NCBI GenBank assembly: GCA_023140195.1
Contig: JAGLME010000015.1
Span: 186,001 to 250,000 of the forward strand
Length of the DNA: 64,000 nt
Reading direction: 5' to 3'
Origin: Thermoplasmata archaeon
GTDB taxonomy: Archaea; Thermoplasmatota; Thermoplasmata; RBG-16-68-12; SOIM01
A model generated the notes under the pieces. It did no database searches. It had not been told where the DNA came from and was given only the letters and a program-made list of their open reading frames with translations. This document shows positions 26,323 to 33,683 of this stretch, one piece after another. The translations under genes were made by a program, and so were the position numbers. The stretch's first letter is position 1. Every line of letters begins with the position of its first letter.

Positions 26323-26766
26323 CTATCTGTGGAATGTGACTGTCAGGCTTTCCACGTGTGAGATGGGTTTCTTATCCTTGCCCCTGCGTGGAAGGGACAC
26401 CAGTCCCCAATCCTCCAGGGCTTTCAGGTCATCATAGACATTCTTGTAGTTCCTCTCCAGTTCATGGGCGAGGTCCTTTATCGATCTTACATCCTGCGTC
26501 CTGATGTGCTCCAGAAGCTCCAGCCTCTTGGGCGTAAGGTCACCAAATATGTTGGATGAGTCGACCGTTATCTTCTCCACGAATTCACAATTCTGCGTGG
26601 CTATTGCTTTCCATATCATGTGGTCGTCCACTGACGACGGATTCCCGCACTTATCTCTCATGACCTTCTGGTGTAGCTTCTCAGCCGTACCATGCTTGCT
26701 CTTGAGGTTATCCAGCTCGTTCTGGATGTCCTTTGGCCTATGTTTCTTCTCTATCTCCACCAACAT
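26323..26766 (-). CDS. wHTH DNA-binding protein, HVO_A0114-like (antitoxin-like partner)
   Basis: 147 aa. The C-terminal half is a winged helix (ELLEHIRTQDVRSIKDLAHELERNYKNVYDDLKALEDWGLVSLPRRG, residues ~84-130) of the type called HVO_A0114 family. The N-terminal half is charged and helical. It lies 9 bp downstream of the small TumE/DUF7718-like gene. In many archaea and bacteria such proteins are paired as toxin and antitoxin; here that role is inferred from the pairing. The direct repeats upstream of the operon promoter could be its binding sites. Confidence 0.68.
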   Translation of the reverse strand: MLVEIEKKHRPKDIQNELDNLKSKHGTAEKLHQKVMRDKCGNPSSVDDHMIWKAIATQNCEFVEKITVDSSNIFGDLTPKRLELLEHIRTQDVRSIKDLAHELERNYKNVYDDLKALEDWGLVSLPRRGKDKKPISHVESLTVTFHR

Positions 26767-26775
26767 GACCTCACC

Positions 26776-27105
26776 TCATAGTTCCGATATATCCATGGTC
26801 ACCAAGTTCCGTCTGAACTCCTTAGCCAGCCTGGCCACCTCCCCAAATGTTCTCTTTGGACACTGCTGCTGGGTGACCAGGGAACCATTCTCGTCGTACT
26901 TGTCATAGTGAGAGCCGATCTCCCAGTTGTCAAACCTAACGACTGGGACCCAGGAGCCCTCGATCATGACCTTATAGGTGTAGCTGAAGAACTCCAGTTT
27001 GTTCTCATTGAATGTCTCTATCGCGTCCACGACCTCATTCCTGTGGATCCAAACACGCTCTTTTGTTATCCTCAACTTATCGTCCGCAAAACGAGGAAGG
27101 GGCAA
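26776..27105 (-). CDS. TumE/DUF7718-like small protein (toxin-like)
   Basis: 109 aa from TTG at 27105. The core YTYKVMIEGSWVPVVRFDNWEIGSHYDKYD resembles the VRYDN-H pattern of the TumE/DUF7718 group, which pairs with HVO_A0114-type wHTH proteins. Start options are TTG 27105 and TTG 27075. A TATA box on the minus strand (CTATAAAAAAG, 27165-27174) predicts transcription from about 27145. This leaves room for 27105, with AAAGG a few nt upstream. Toxicity is not demonstrated; it could also be a non-toxic partner in a regulatory pair. Confidence 0.6.
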   Translation of the reverse strand: MPLPRFADDKLRITKERVWIHRNEVVDAIETFNENKLEFFSYTYKVMIEGSWVPVVRFDNWEIGSHYDKYDENGSLVTQQQCPKRTFGEVARLAKEFRRNLVTMDISEL

Positions 27106-27164
27106 TAAAACCTTTTTGATGTGAAAACCTGCTTTCGATTCTGATAATACCGCGTTTTTCGGTC

Positions 27165-27250
27165 TTTTTTATAGCCAGTGTTTCATTTACTAATTGAACC
27201 ATACATAATTGCCCTAGGCACTGGCCAATTCATTTACTAATTGCACCATA
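27165..27250 (-). promoter_or_regulatory. TATA box and paired 22-bp direct repeats upstream of the toxin-antitoxin-like pair
   Basis: The perfect minus-strand TATA (TATAAAAAA, 27165-27173) is followed upstream by two 22-bp repeats at 27182-27203 and 27229-27250. They share CATTTACTAATTG and differ at one base; their start-to-start spacing is 47 bp. GCCAGTG (27174-27180) and CACTGGC (27219-27225) form an inverted pair, one beside each direct repeat. On the plus strand ACCG-N7-CGGT-CTTTTTT (27149-27171) could also act as a terminator. The rest of the spacer to 27346 holds the promoter of the V4R operon (CTTTAATC near 27294). Confidence 0.5.
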
Positions 27251-27346
27251 TTATCGTTTTCGTGTTCCACTTTTGATATTCAGGTCGAAACGTACTTTAA
27301 TCAAAAATCGGAATCAAACCGGCTCTTAGAGCAGGAAGACTCCTAT

Positions 27347-28282
27347 ATGGGAAATCCTAACTATGCAGGAAACAGGGACGGAGAGGGCTCCCAGCCCGGT
27401 CCAGACGACCCTGAAGGGAGCTGCTTCGGTGGCTTTGCCCAGGCTATCTCTGCGCTGGAGAAACTTAACCGCCTGGAATCGGATATAGCCACGATCCTTT
27501 CTACATGCAAGGTTCCTGTGAAGGAGACCAGGAAGTTCCTGAGATGCACCACGCCAGAACAGGTCGCCAACATCTCGCTTTTCCAGTACATGAGGGCGCT
27601 CTTCATGCAGCTGGGCGTGGATATCGAGGTCTCCAGGATCGAACCGTACAATTACCGCTTCGTGGTGAACAACTCCGCCATTTCTGACCTTTACTCAGGC
27701 ACGTCTGGCCGGACTTGTCACCTGATCAGCGAGGCCATTTCCAGGTTCTTCAACCGCGATCTTGACCTGGGTTGCACCGTTGAAGAGATCGAGTGCGTCA
27801 ACGCCGGAGATCAATCGTGCGCGTTCAAGATATCGGTGGACAGAGAAGATTACTGCAGGGTCACCCTGAGCGATGACGAGAAGAACATCCTGAGAGAACT
27901 CGGAAGCTCGGAAAGTGCGCAACGCCTGGAAGTCTACACTGGTATGACTCCCGTAGAGAAGGAGTTCCACTTGTCCTTGTTCAAGAAGCTGGAATTGGTG
28001 GGCGAAGACGGAAGATCGACCGAACTGGGTGTCAAGTGCTCGACGCAGCTCCAGACAGAGGATAATGCCGAAACTCCCTGGAAGGATATGGGAGAATTGT
28101 CGTCCGCGATATCAAGCGCGGTATCATTTGCGGAAGCCAGCCATTTGTCGCTTCCGCCAGATTCAGAAGATACATCTCAAGATGGGAAAGCCCCGGATCG
28201 AAGATCGGTCAGGGCCTACAGGAGCTTTGCCGAATTGCTGGCAAAGCAGGTAGACAAAGAATCCGAATCGGAGGGATTCTGA
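27347..28282 (+). CDS. V4R-domain sensor-like protein
   Basis: 311 aa. Residues ~55-170 form a V4R (4-vinyl reductase-like) small-molecule-binding domain. Its typical end GCTVEEIECVNAGDQSCAFKI contains the conserved CxxxxxECxxxGxxxC-like pattern. Then a ~60-residue segment (SDDEKNILRELGSSESAQRLEV...HLSLFKKLELVGEDG) resembles a winged helix, followed by a Ser/acidic low-complexity tail. Three cysteines precede the V4R domain (CFGG, STCKVP, FLRCTTP). V4R domains bind hydrophobic ligands or metals in signalling proteins. First gene of an eight-gene operon, 1 bp before a KaiC-like ATPase gene, so it is probably the sensor input. Confidence 0.72.
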   Translation: MGNPNYAGNRDGEGSQPGPDDPEGSCFGGFAQAISALEKLNRLESDIATILSTCKVPVKETRKFLRCTTPEQVANISLFQYMRALFMQLGVDIEVSRIEPYNYRFVVNNSAISDLYSGTSGRTCHLISEAISRFFNRDLDLGCTVEEIECVNAGDQSCAFKISVDREDYCRVTLSDDEKNILRELGSSESAQRLEVYTGMTPVEKEFHLSLFKKLELVGEDGRSTELGVKCSTQLQTEDNAETPWKDMGELSSAISSAVSFAEASHLSLPPDSEDTSQDGKAPDRRSVRAYRSFAELLAKQVDKESESEGF

Positions 28283-28283
28283 A

Positions 28284-29156
28284 ATGGGAAGAATAGAAAC
28301 CGGAATATTTGGGCTCGATCAACTGATCGAGGGTGGTCTGAACGAAAAGAGTACCACTGTGATAGTGGGCTCTAGTGGGACTGGAAAAACTACGTTCGGA
28401 GTACAGTTCTTGATGCACGGCATCGAGAATGGGGAGCAAGGGCTGTTCGTTTCTCTCGAAGAGACCCCTGAACAGATAATGAAAGAAGCGGAGGCCATTG
28501 GAATCGATCTGCGCAAGCACTACGAGAAGGACCTGTTCTTCATTCATCTGAAGGGTAAGAACTTCAAGAAGATGGTCGAGGAGCAGCTGCCGCAACTGGT
28601 CAAGGCTAGGAGCGACTACGACATCAGAACTAGGGTGGTAATCGACCCCATAACGCCAGTTCTATGGGCGACCGAGGACAAGCTTGAACAGAGGGAGCTC
28701 ATTGGGAGGCTCTTCTACACACTCAGGGAACTGGGCGTCGTGATCTCAACGGTCGAGGAACACACCAAACCTGGAGAGGCAGTCGGAGAGGACGTTCTTC
28801 TGCCCATATATCTGGCGGACGGAGCGCTGCATCTGGAGTACTACCCCATCGGCGGAGCATTCAACCGGACCCTCAAAGTGATCAAGATGCGTGGGACGCA
28901 CCACGGAGAGGGCGTGTATCCGTACATGTTCGTGCGGGGCATGGGTGTCATCGTTAGGGCATCTGGCACCGACATCGCCGTGGAGCCGGGGCAGGAGTAC
29001 AACGAGATCTTCGACAAGGCGATCCAGACAGCTGAGACCGGACAGGCGCCAAAGCCACTGCTGAGCAGATTGAAGAAGATGAAGGAGTCCTGGGACTACG
29101 ATTACTCACCTGAAGAGGCCCTGCACATAGTCTTCGACTCCTACAAGGTCAAGTAG
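28284..29156 (+). CDS. KaiC/RAD55-like RecA-fold ATPase
   Basis: 290 aa. A single RecA-like domain: TGIFGLDQLIEGGL (residues ~6-19), Walker A GSSGTGKTT (~31-39), FVSLEETPEQIMKEA, and the Walker B-like strand TRVVIDPITPV (~113-123). STVEEH and LKVIKMRGTHH are typical of KaiC-like archaeal proteins. A C-terminal extension of ~50 residues (KPLLSRLKKMKESWDYDYSPEEALHIVF) is not part of the core. Circadian function is not implied; such ATPases act as signalling switches. Start ATG one base after the V4R gene stop. Confidence 0.85.
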   Translation: MGRIETGIFGLDQLIEGGLNEKSTTVIVGSSGTGKTTFGVQFLMHGIENGEQGLFVSLEETPEQIMKEAEAIGIDLRKHYEKDLFFIHLKGKNFKKMVEEQLPQLVKARSDYDIRTRVVIDPITPVLWATEDKLEQRELIGRLFYTLRELGVVISTVEEHTKPGEAVGEDVLLPIYLADGALHLEYYPIGGAFNRTLKVIKMRGTHHGEGVYPYMFVRGMGVIVRASGTDIAVEPGQEYNEIFDKAIQTAETGQAPKPLLSRLKKMKESWDYDYSPEEALHIVFDSYKVK

Positions 29157-29167
29157 GACGTGCTTCG

Positions 29168-29959
29168 ATGGTTGGGAAAACGAAGGATATCGACAAGCGT
29201 ATGGAGGCCGGAACGGCGACCATGCTCAAGCACATGCTGGACATCGAACTCAGGAACGTCAAGGAGAAGGACGGTGTTGACGCGGTGTTGTTCATGGGAG
29301 TCGACGGCAGAATCTTCAGTTCGAACATCCCCTTTGACCTGTCGCCCCCGCAGTACAGGCTCCTGAACCTGGTCAAGGCGCACATCCCCCACATATGTGG
29401 GCAGCTCAGCTCCGAGAACCTGAAGATCTCTGTCCAATATTACGGTGATGGGACCATAGTCATCGCCGGCGTCGGTGACAGCGCCTTCATGGTGCTCCTT
29501 TTTGCCAAAGGCATCAAGTTCAACGACATGGAGAAGATACTCGACCACGCAGAGGACGCCGGAACGATCTTGAACCATCTGTTCGAATCCAGACCCATCA
29601 CGCCCGGGACGTTGAAAGGCTACAACAAGAAGGTGCAGGCCGAACTGACAGCGCTGTCCAGACAGCTGTTCGTTGAACGCTTCGAGGAGACCAGGGAGTT
29701 CCAGAAGAACATGGAGATACTCAAGTTCGTTAAGCAGAAGATCCAGGACACCCTGGGCATCGGAGTGGTGGATGAGATAGTTACAATCTCGTTCAACGAG
29801 TTGGGTACATCTGCAGCCTATATGAACGACGATCTGTGGAAGAAGTTCGTTGAGAGTGTGGTTGAACGTATTGGAGAGATGGGCGGAGAGGTGACTGCCG
29901 AGAAGTTCGCATCTACCTCCGTCCCGGAGATCGAGAAGAAATTGAAGTCATTCGTGTGA
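29168..29959 (+). CDS. Roadblock/LC7-like protein with C-terminal helical domain
   Basis: 263 aa. Residues ~15-135 resemble a roadblock/LC7 fold: DAVLFMGVDGRIFSSNIP, LVKAHIPHICGQLSSENLKIS, YYGDGTIVIAGVGDSAFMVLLFAKG. The C-terminal ~120 residues are helical and charged (ERFEETREFQKNMEILKFVKQKIQDTLG) with no recognised domain. Roadblock proteins often act as GAP-like or scaffolding partners of P-loop switches, so pairing with the KaiC-like protein 11 bp upstream is plausible. Its stop overlaps the next start (GTGA). Confidence 0.65.
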   Translation: MVGKTKDIDKRMEAGTATMLKHMLDIELRNVKEKDGVDAVLFMGVDGRIFSSNIPFDLSPPQYRLLNLVKAHIPHICGQLSSENLKISVQYYGDGTIVIAGVGDSAFMVLLFAKGIKFNDMEKILDHAEDAGTILNHLFESRPITPGTLKGYNKKVQAELTALSRQLFVERFEETREFQKNMEILKFVKQKIQDTLGIGVVDEIVTISFNELGTSAAYMNDDLWKKFVESVVERIGEMGGEVTAEKFASTSVPEIEKKLKSFV

Positions 29960-31617
29960 GGCCTTTGGTCATGATTGAGGACAAGCGGGTTGTGGACGCT
30001 CGGAAGGATGTAGCCGATGCTCAATGCCAGTATTGTGATAGGACCTTCAAATCTCCAAGGGGTCGAAGTATCCATGAGCGTGCCTGCAAAGAGAAGGAGC
30101 GCGCCGATGGAGCGACACGATCTGGTACAGAGAGCTTGGCCGAACCTCCCCCATCCGCACGAGCACCAGCATCTATGGAAGCAGCCGAGATTTCTGAGGA
30201 ATTTGCCGTTCCTCCCGCTGAGGATGAAGGTGGCGGTCTCAAGGTGGATCCTAGGATGCCCGATGCAAGGTATGCCTCCGATCCCTCCCTCGAAATCAAG
30301 CAGCTGATTGCTCAGATGGAGGAGGAGAGGAAACGATGGGAAGACGAGAGAAAAAGGTTCATTCAACAGACCGAAGGCCTCCTGGTGGATGAGGAACCTC
30401 ACACTGCCCAAGGCGTCCCTGAACCCAAGATCAAGAAGGGTGCAGGAGCGGAAGAGATGTTGATGTCAGAGATGAGAATCGCCGCAGAGCTGGACGACCT
30501 CAAGAGCGAACTTCAGGGGAAGGCGAACGTCGAGACCATGAAGGACCTCGTGGAATCCGGGCAGGACGCCACAAGACAGTTGGACTATCTGGACGAGAAC
30601 GTGGAAACCCTTACCACTGTTCTTGGTGAGTTCAGCGCTCGCACCATGGACGACCTTTCATCTTTGAGCAAGAAGCTAGGAGTGAAGGCCGACGAGGGCG
30701 CACTGGAAGCTTTGAGAGAGCTGATCAAGCGCCTCGACGGGAAGCTGGAGGATGTCATTGAAGTGGTGGGATACGAGGAATCATTGAACCTGAGCAAGAT
30801 ACCTCCGAGGATTCTCGAACTCGTTTACCAGACCACCCTTGACGATGTCACCGCAGCCCTGGTTCAGACCTTGGGAGAGGTGGAGACCGAAAGACTGGTC
30901 AGGCAGGTCATGGAAGAGGTCAGGATCAGGACCAGCGGCAGTGAGATGTTCCGTTACCAGTACTCGCGCTTCAAGATCAAGGGTGTTGCGTCGTCGATCG
31001 AGAAGGGACTGATATCCGCCAAGCAACTGCAGATGACCTACGATGAAATCCTCAAGAGGCTGAAGGAACAGGTCCCACATCACCAAACCAAGAACTTCCG
31101 CGCCATGATAAAGGTCAAGAGCCAGGAGTTCGCGATCGAGAAGACCACCCAAGTTGCGAGGGAACTTGTGTCCATGCAGGCCGAGGTCCAGGCCCTTAGG
31201 AAGTCCATTTCAGAGGTGGCGAACAGCATGTCGCACGAGATCGCAGAGATCGCATCGAAGTTATCCGAGATCAATGGAAAGGTGAAGGAGTTCGAACCAG
31301 CCGTTGATGGGAAGAAACTTGACGGTGCTGGAAGCACATCCGAACAACCAAGCCCAGAAATTCCCCACGAAACGGTGGAGGAAGCGGACGACGGTACCTC
31401 CACAGAGGAAACCGAGAAGCAGGTCCTTGCTCTGATCCCAGCCAAGGGCACCACCCTCACCAAACTGAAGAAATCTGATCTACCGGACGGGGACCTGCAA
31501 TCAACTCTCGATTCTCTGGTCCAGAAGGGGACGATCGAGAAGAAGAAGAGAGGCAAGGGGTTCGTGTATCTTCCCAGGGAGGATGAGGAAGAAGGAGGTG
31601 GTTCTGATAATGAATGA
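29956..31617 (+). CDS. C2H2-like zinc finger, coiled-coil and C-terminal wHTH protein
   Basis: About 553 aa. N-terminal CQYCDRTFKSPRGRSIHERAC (about residues 24-44) matches a single C2H2/C2HC zinc finger. A low-complexity acidic linker leads to long helical regions (EEERKRWEDERKRFIQQTEG, and ~190-440 with heptad-like LDDLKSELQGK, LSSLSKKLGVKADEGALEALRELIKRLDGKLEDV). A final ~55 residues look like a winged helix (VLALIPAKGTTLTKLKKSDLPDGDLQSTLDSLVQKGTIEKKKRGKGFVYL). It could be a DNA-binding scaffold of the operon's system. Start GTG 29956, or ATG 29971 in the same frame. Confidence 0.6.
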   Translation: MRPLVMIEDKRVVDARKDVADAQCQYCDRTFKSPRGRSIHERACKEKERADGATRSGTESLAEPPPSARAPASMEAAEISEEFAVPPAEDEGGGLKVDPRMPDARYASDPSLEIKQLIAQMEEERKRWEDERKRFIQQTEGLLVDEEPHTAQGVPEPKIKKGAGAEEMLMSEMRIAAELDDLKSELQGKANVETMKDLVESGQDATRQLDYLDENVETLTTVLGEFSARTMDDLSSLSKKLGVKADEGALEALRELIKRLDGKLEDVIEVVGYEESLNLSKIPPRILELVYQTTLDDVTAALVQTLGEVETERLVRQVMEEVRIRTSGSEMFRYQYSRFKIKGVASSIEKGLISAKQLQMTYDEILKRLKEQVPHHQTKNFRAMIKVKSQEFAIEKTTQVARELVSMQAEVQALRKSISEVANSMSHEIAEIASKLSEINGKVKEFEPAVDGKKLDGAGSTSEQPSPEIPHETVEEADDGTSTEETEKQVLALIPAKGTTLTKLKKSDLPDGDLQSTLDSLVQKGTIEKKKRGKGFVYLPREDEEEGGGSDNE

Positions 31618-31840
31618 CAGCGAGAAGAAGGACGTCATGGACCTTCGTGACAAGGAGTTGCTTGTCTACGGGGTTCTGACACAGGAAGGGCTTACGATGA
31701 GCGCCATAAGGAATGAGGTCGGGGAGAAGGCCGAATACACCGAGATACTGGACGCGCTCAAATCACTACTTGACGGTGAACTCGTGTCGGTCACCACACA
31801 TGGTGCACACACGGTTTACAGAAGGACAAAAAAAGACTGA
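31610..31840 (+). CDS. Small winged-helix protein
   Basis: 76 aa from the ATG at 31610, overlapping the previous stop. The whole protein looks like a winged helix: KELLVYGVLTQEGLTMSAIRNEVGEKAEYTEILDALKSLLDGELVSVTTHGAHTVYRR. GGAGGTGG lies ~10 nt upstream of the start, within the preceding gene. It resembles the C-terminal wHTH of the preceding protein in arrangement. Possible transcription factor of the operon or structural adaptor. Confidence 0.6.
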   Translation: MNDSEKKDVMDLRDKELLVYGVLTQEGLTMSAIRNEVGEKAEYTEILDALKSLLDGELVSVTTHGAHTVYRRTKKD

Positions 31841-31853
31841 GAGGTGAAAAGAA

Positions 31854-32474
31854 ATGCTTGACGTAGCATTGGTGTCGCTCATCACAGATATGAGCGAGAA
31901 AGCAGGTGTGGAAGGTACAATCGAGTACTGGATGCGCGTCGGCGAGAACATGGCCAAGAGGATCGGAAAGGAAGCCTACGTAGGTTGGCCTTCCTTCAAC
32001 GTCGCCCTGAGAGAGGGTAGGACCGGGTTCTCCATCGAGGGAGATATCCAGGCGTTGACCGATCTTGCCATAACCGATGTGGATGGAGACGTGGTCGGAT
32101 ATCTTTACGCGCTCAAAGAGTGCTGCTTCGTTCCGACGATCGAAAGAACGAGGCTCAGTGTTGGAGCACTTCCCAGAGCTGACAAGGCTGTGGCGGAGGA
32201 GTACAACAACAGCGTTCACGATATCGCGGTCTGCAATTTCTGCGTCATCCACGAGAAGTTCAGGCAGGAGGCCTCCAAGAACATTACCATCGCGGGCCAA
32301 GTCTTGGATTGTTTGATGCTGGCAACCAGAGGGTTCAGCGGGGAGACCAAGATCTCTGAGGATAACCTCAAGAAAATCGCCATGAACCCGGAGTACGTGA
32401 GGAGCCTTCTTAGGAACTACGATTGTGTGTACGCCGTCCTGATGAAGGGCGCAAGACTGGACAAGGAGGCATAG
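31854..32474 (+). CDS. Unrecognised protein, paralogue of the next gene
   Basis: 206 aa. I do not recognise the family. Mostly helical by eye. It aligns along its length with the protein at 32477. Shared elements are an N-terminal helix pair (IEYWMRVGENMAKRIGKEAYVGWPSFNVALREG), a Cys-containing middle (LKECCFVP), and VAEEYNNSVHDIAVCNFCVIHEKFRQEASKNITIAG; both end in LLRNYDCVYAVL or a similar segment. The conserved EYYNS...C-I-H...ITIAG pattern with Cys and His may bind a metal or heme, by inference. GAGGTGAAAAG lies just upstream of the start. Confidence 0.55.
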   Translation: MLDVALVSLITDMSEKAGVEGTIEYWMRVGENMAKRIGKEAYVGWPSFNVALREGRTGFSIEGDIQALTDLAITDVDGDVVGYLYALKECCFVPTIERTRLSVGALPRADKAVAEEYNNSVHDIAVCNFCVIHEKFRQEASKNITIAGQVLDCLMLATRGFSGETKISEDNLKKIAMNPEYVRSLLRNYDCVYAVLMKGARLDKEA

Positions 32475-32476
32475 AG

Positions 32477-33091
32477 ATGAGCGTGACTAAAGACCACCTG
32501 AAAGAGAGCAATCCCTTCGTTGATGTGGCAACACATCTCTTCCTGGAGGACATTGCCGACAAACAGGGCGCAGCCGGTCTCAACAACTATCTCATGAGCC
32601 TGGCCACGTCGCTTGCCAAGAGCATGCCCGAGGAGGAGTACAAGACATGGGACGAGTTCCTCGTGTCGCTCAAGAACGGACAATCGATTCTGTCAGCGTT
32701 CGAGACGATCGAGACTCCCACCAAGAACTGCGTGGTGAACCCGGTCTGTCCCTTCGCTCGAGGCTGGACCGAGTACAGCAAGCGGATCGGCAGCTTCTCG
32801 CAGATCCACAACGAGGTGGCCGAGTACTATAATTCCACAATAAAACCGGCAGCCATCAATTCGATGTGCATCATTCACCAGACCTTCCGAATCGCAGCCG
32901 CAGATCGTATCACGATTGCAGGGAAGCGGCTGAGGGTCGCACAGATTGCTGCGATCTGGACCGACGGTGACAAGAGAATGGTGCCGGACGAATGGAAGGA
33001 CATAGTACTTCAGAAGGCGGGCATCAGCAACACGAATCTCAATATGATTTTGAGGAACAACGCCTGCGTTTGGGTCATCTACATCGATTAG
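32477..33091 (+). CDS. Unrecognised protein, paralogue of the previous gene
   Basis: 204 aa from the ATG at 32477, 2 nt after the previous stop, with AAGGAGG within the preceding gene's end. Same architecture as its neighbour: LNNYLMSLATSLAKSMPEEEYKTWDEFLVSLKNG, then NCVVNPVCPFARGWTEYSK (extra Cys pair), VAEYYNSTIKPAAINSMCIIHQTFRIAAADRITIAG, and ILRNNACVWVIYI at the end. The tandem copies have diverged strongly, suggesting an obligate heterodimer or two functional states. Family and function unknown. Confidence 0.55.
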   Translation: MSVTKDHLKESNPFVDVATHLFLEDIADKQGAAGLNNYLMSLATSLAKSMPEEEYKTWDEFLVSLKNGQSILSAFETIETPTKNCVVNPVCPFARGWTEYSKRIGSFSQIHNEVAEYYNSTIKPAAINSMCIIHQTFRIAAADRITIAGKRLRVAQIAAIWTDGDKRMVPDEWKDIVLQKAGISNTNLNMILRNNACVWVIYID

Positions 33092-33134
33092 GACCGGACG
33101 ATCGCCCATTTGCCTAGTCGGGGCAGTGATGTAA

Positions 33135-33680
33135 GTGAAGGAACTTTGGAAAGACCAGAACTATTCATATCTCAAGCTGGAGCATCCCGAAGAGGTTGAC
33201 AACTACATCATCAGGGGGGTCGAAAACGAAGAAGGAGGGTTCGATTTCTTCAAAGGTCTCGGCATCATCGGATATCCTTCCACCTTCAAGGCTTGGCTCC
33301 GGAAGTTCCCCCGTCCCATATTCCTGGTCGCGTCCAAGAAGAACGAGATCGTCTCGTGGATCTTCGTGGAGGAGTGGGAAGAGCCCGGAAACGACGGCTT
33401 CCCCGTCTACGTTCTCAGAGCGATAGAGACCCTCCCGGGGATGAGGAGGAAGAGGATAGGGTTCAGGTTGTTCCTCCTGTTGCTAAAGGAGACCGCTGGA
33501 TATCTTATCACCAAACCTCTCACGCCTGATGCCATGCGGTTCTTCAAAAGACTTGGTTTCCTGGAGGAGAACGAGATCACCCGGCCCCCCATAGATCTGT
33601 CCCACAGGTCCAACTACCTTGTATTCCCGGTGCATTCCAGAAAAGAGATGCTGGAGACCTTCTCCGATTATCTCGTCTGA
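33135..33680 (+). CDS. GNAT-like acyltransferase
   Basis: 181 aa from GTG at 33135. The GNAT core is suggested by FLVASKKNEIVSWIFVEEW (strands 2-3), VYVLRAIETLPGMRRKRIGFRLFLLLLKE (strand 4 and the acetyl-CoA pyrophosphate loop, R-R-K-R-I-G in place of RxxGxG/A) and PDAMRFFKRLGF (typical GNAT helix 4 pattern FYxxxGF). The C-terminus has no special features. Last gene of the V4R-KaiC operon, convergent (3-bp gap) with the AglB-linked surface protein. Target unknown. Confidence 0.68.
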   Translation: MKELWKDQNYSYLKLEHPEEVDNYIIRGVENEEGGFDFFKGLGIIGYPSTFKAWLRKFPRPIFLVASKKNEIVSWIFVEEWEEPGNDGFPVYVLRAIETLPGMRRKRIGFRLFLLLLKETAGYLITKPLTPDAMRFFKRLGFLEENEITRPPIDLSHRSNYLVFPVHSRKEMLETFSDYLV

Positions 33681-33683
33681 GCC

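Noticed and set aside
27121-27346. CRISPR-like array from the repeated CATTTACTAATTG units
   Set aside because: Only two units, with a one-base difference and a 25-bp interval; no further repeats and no cas genes. Better explained as operators.
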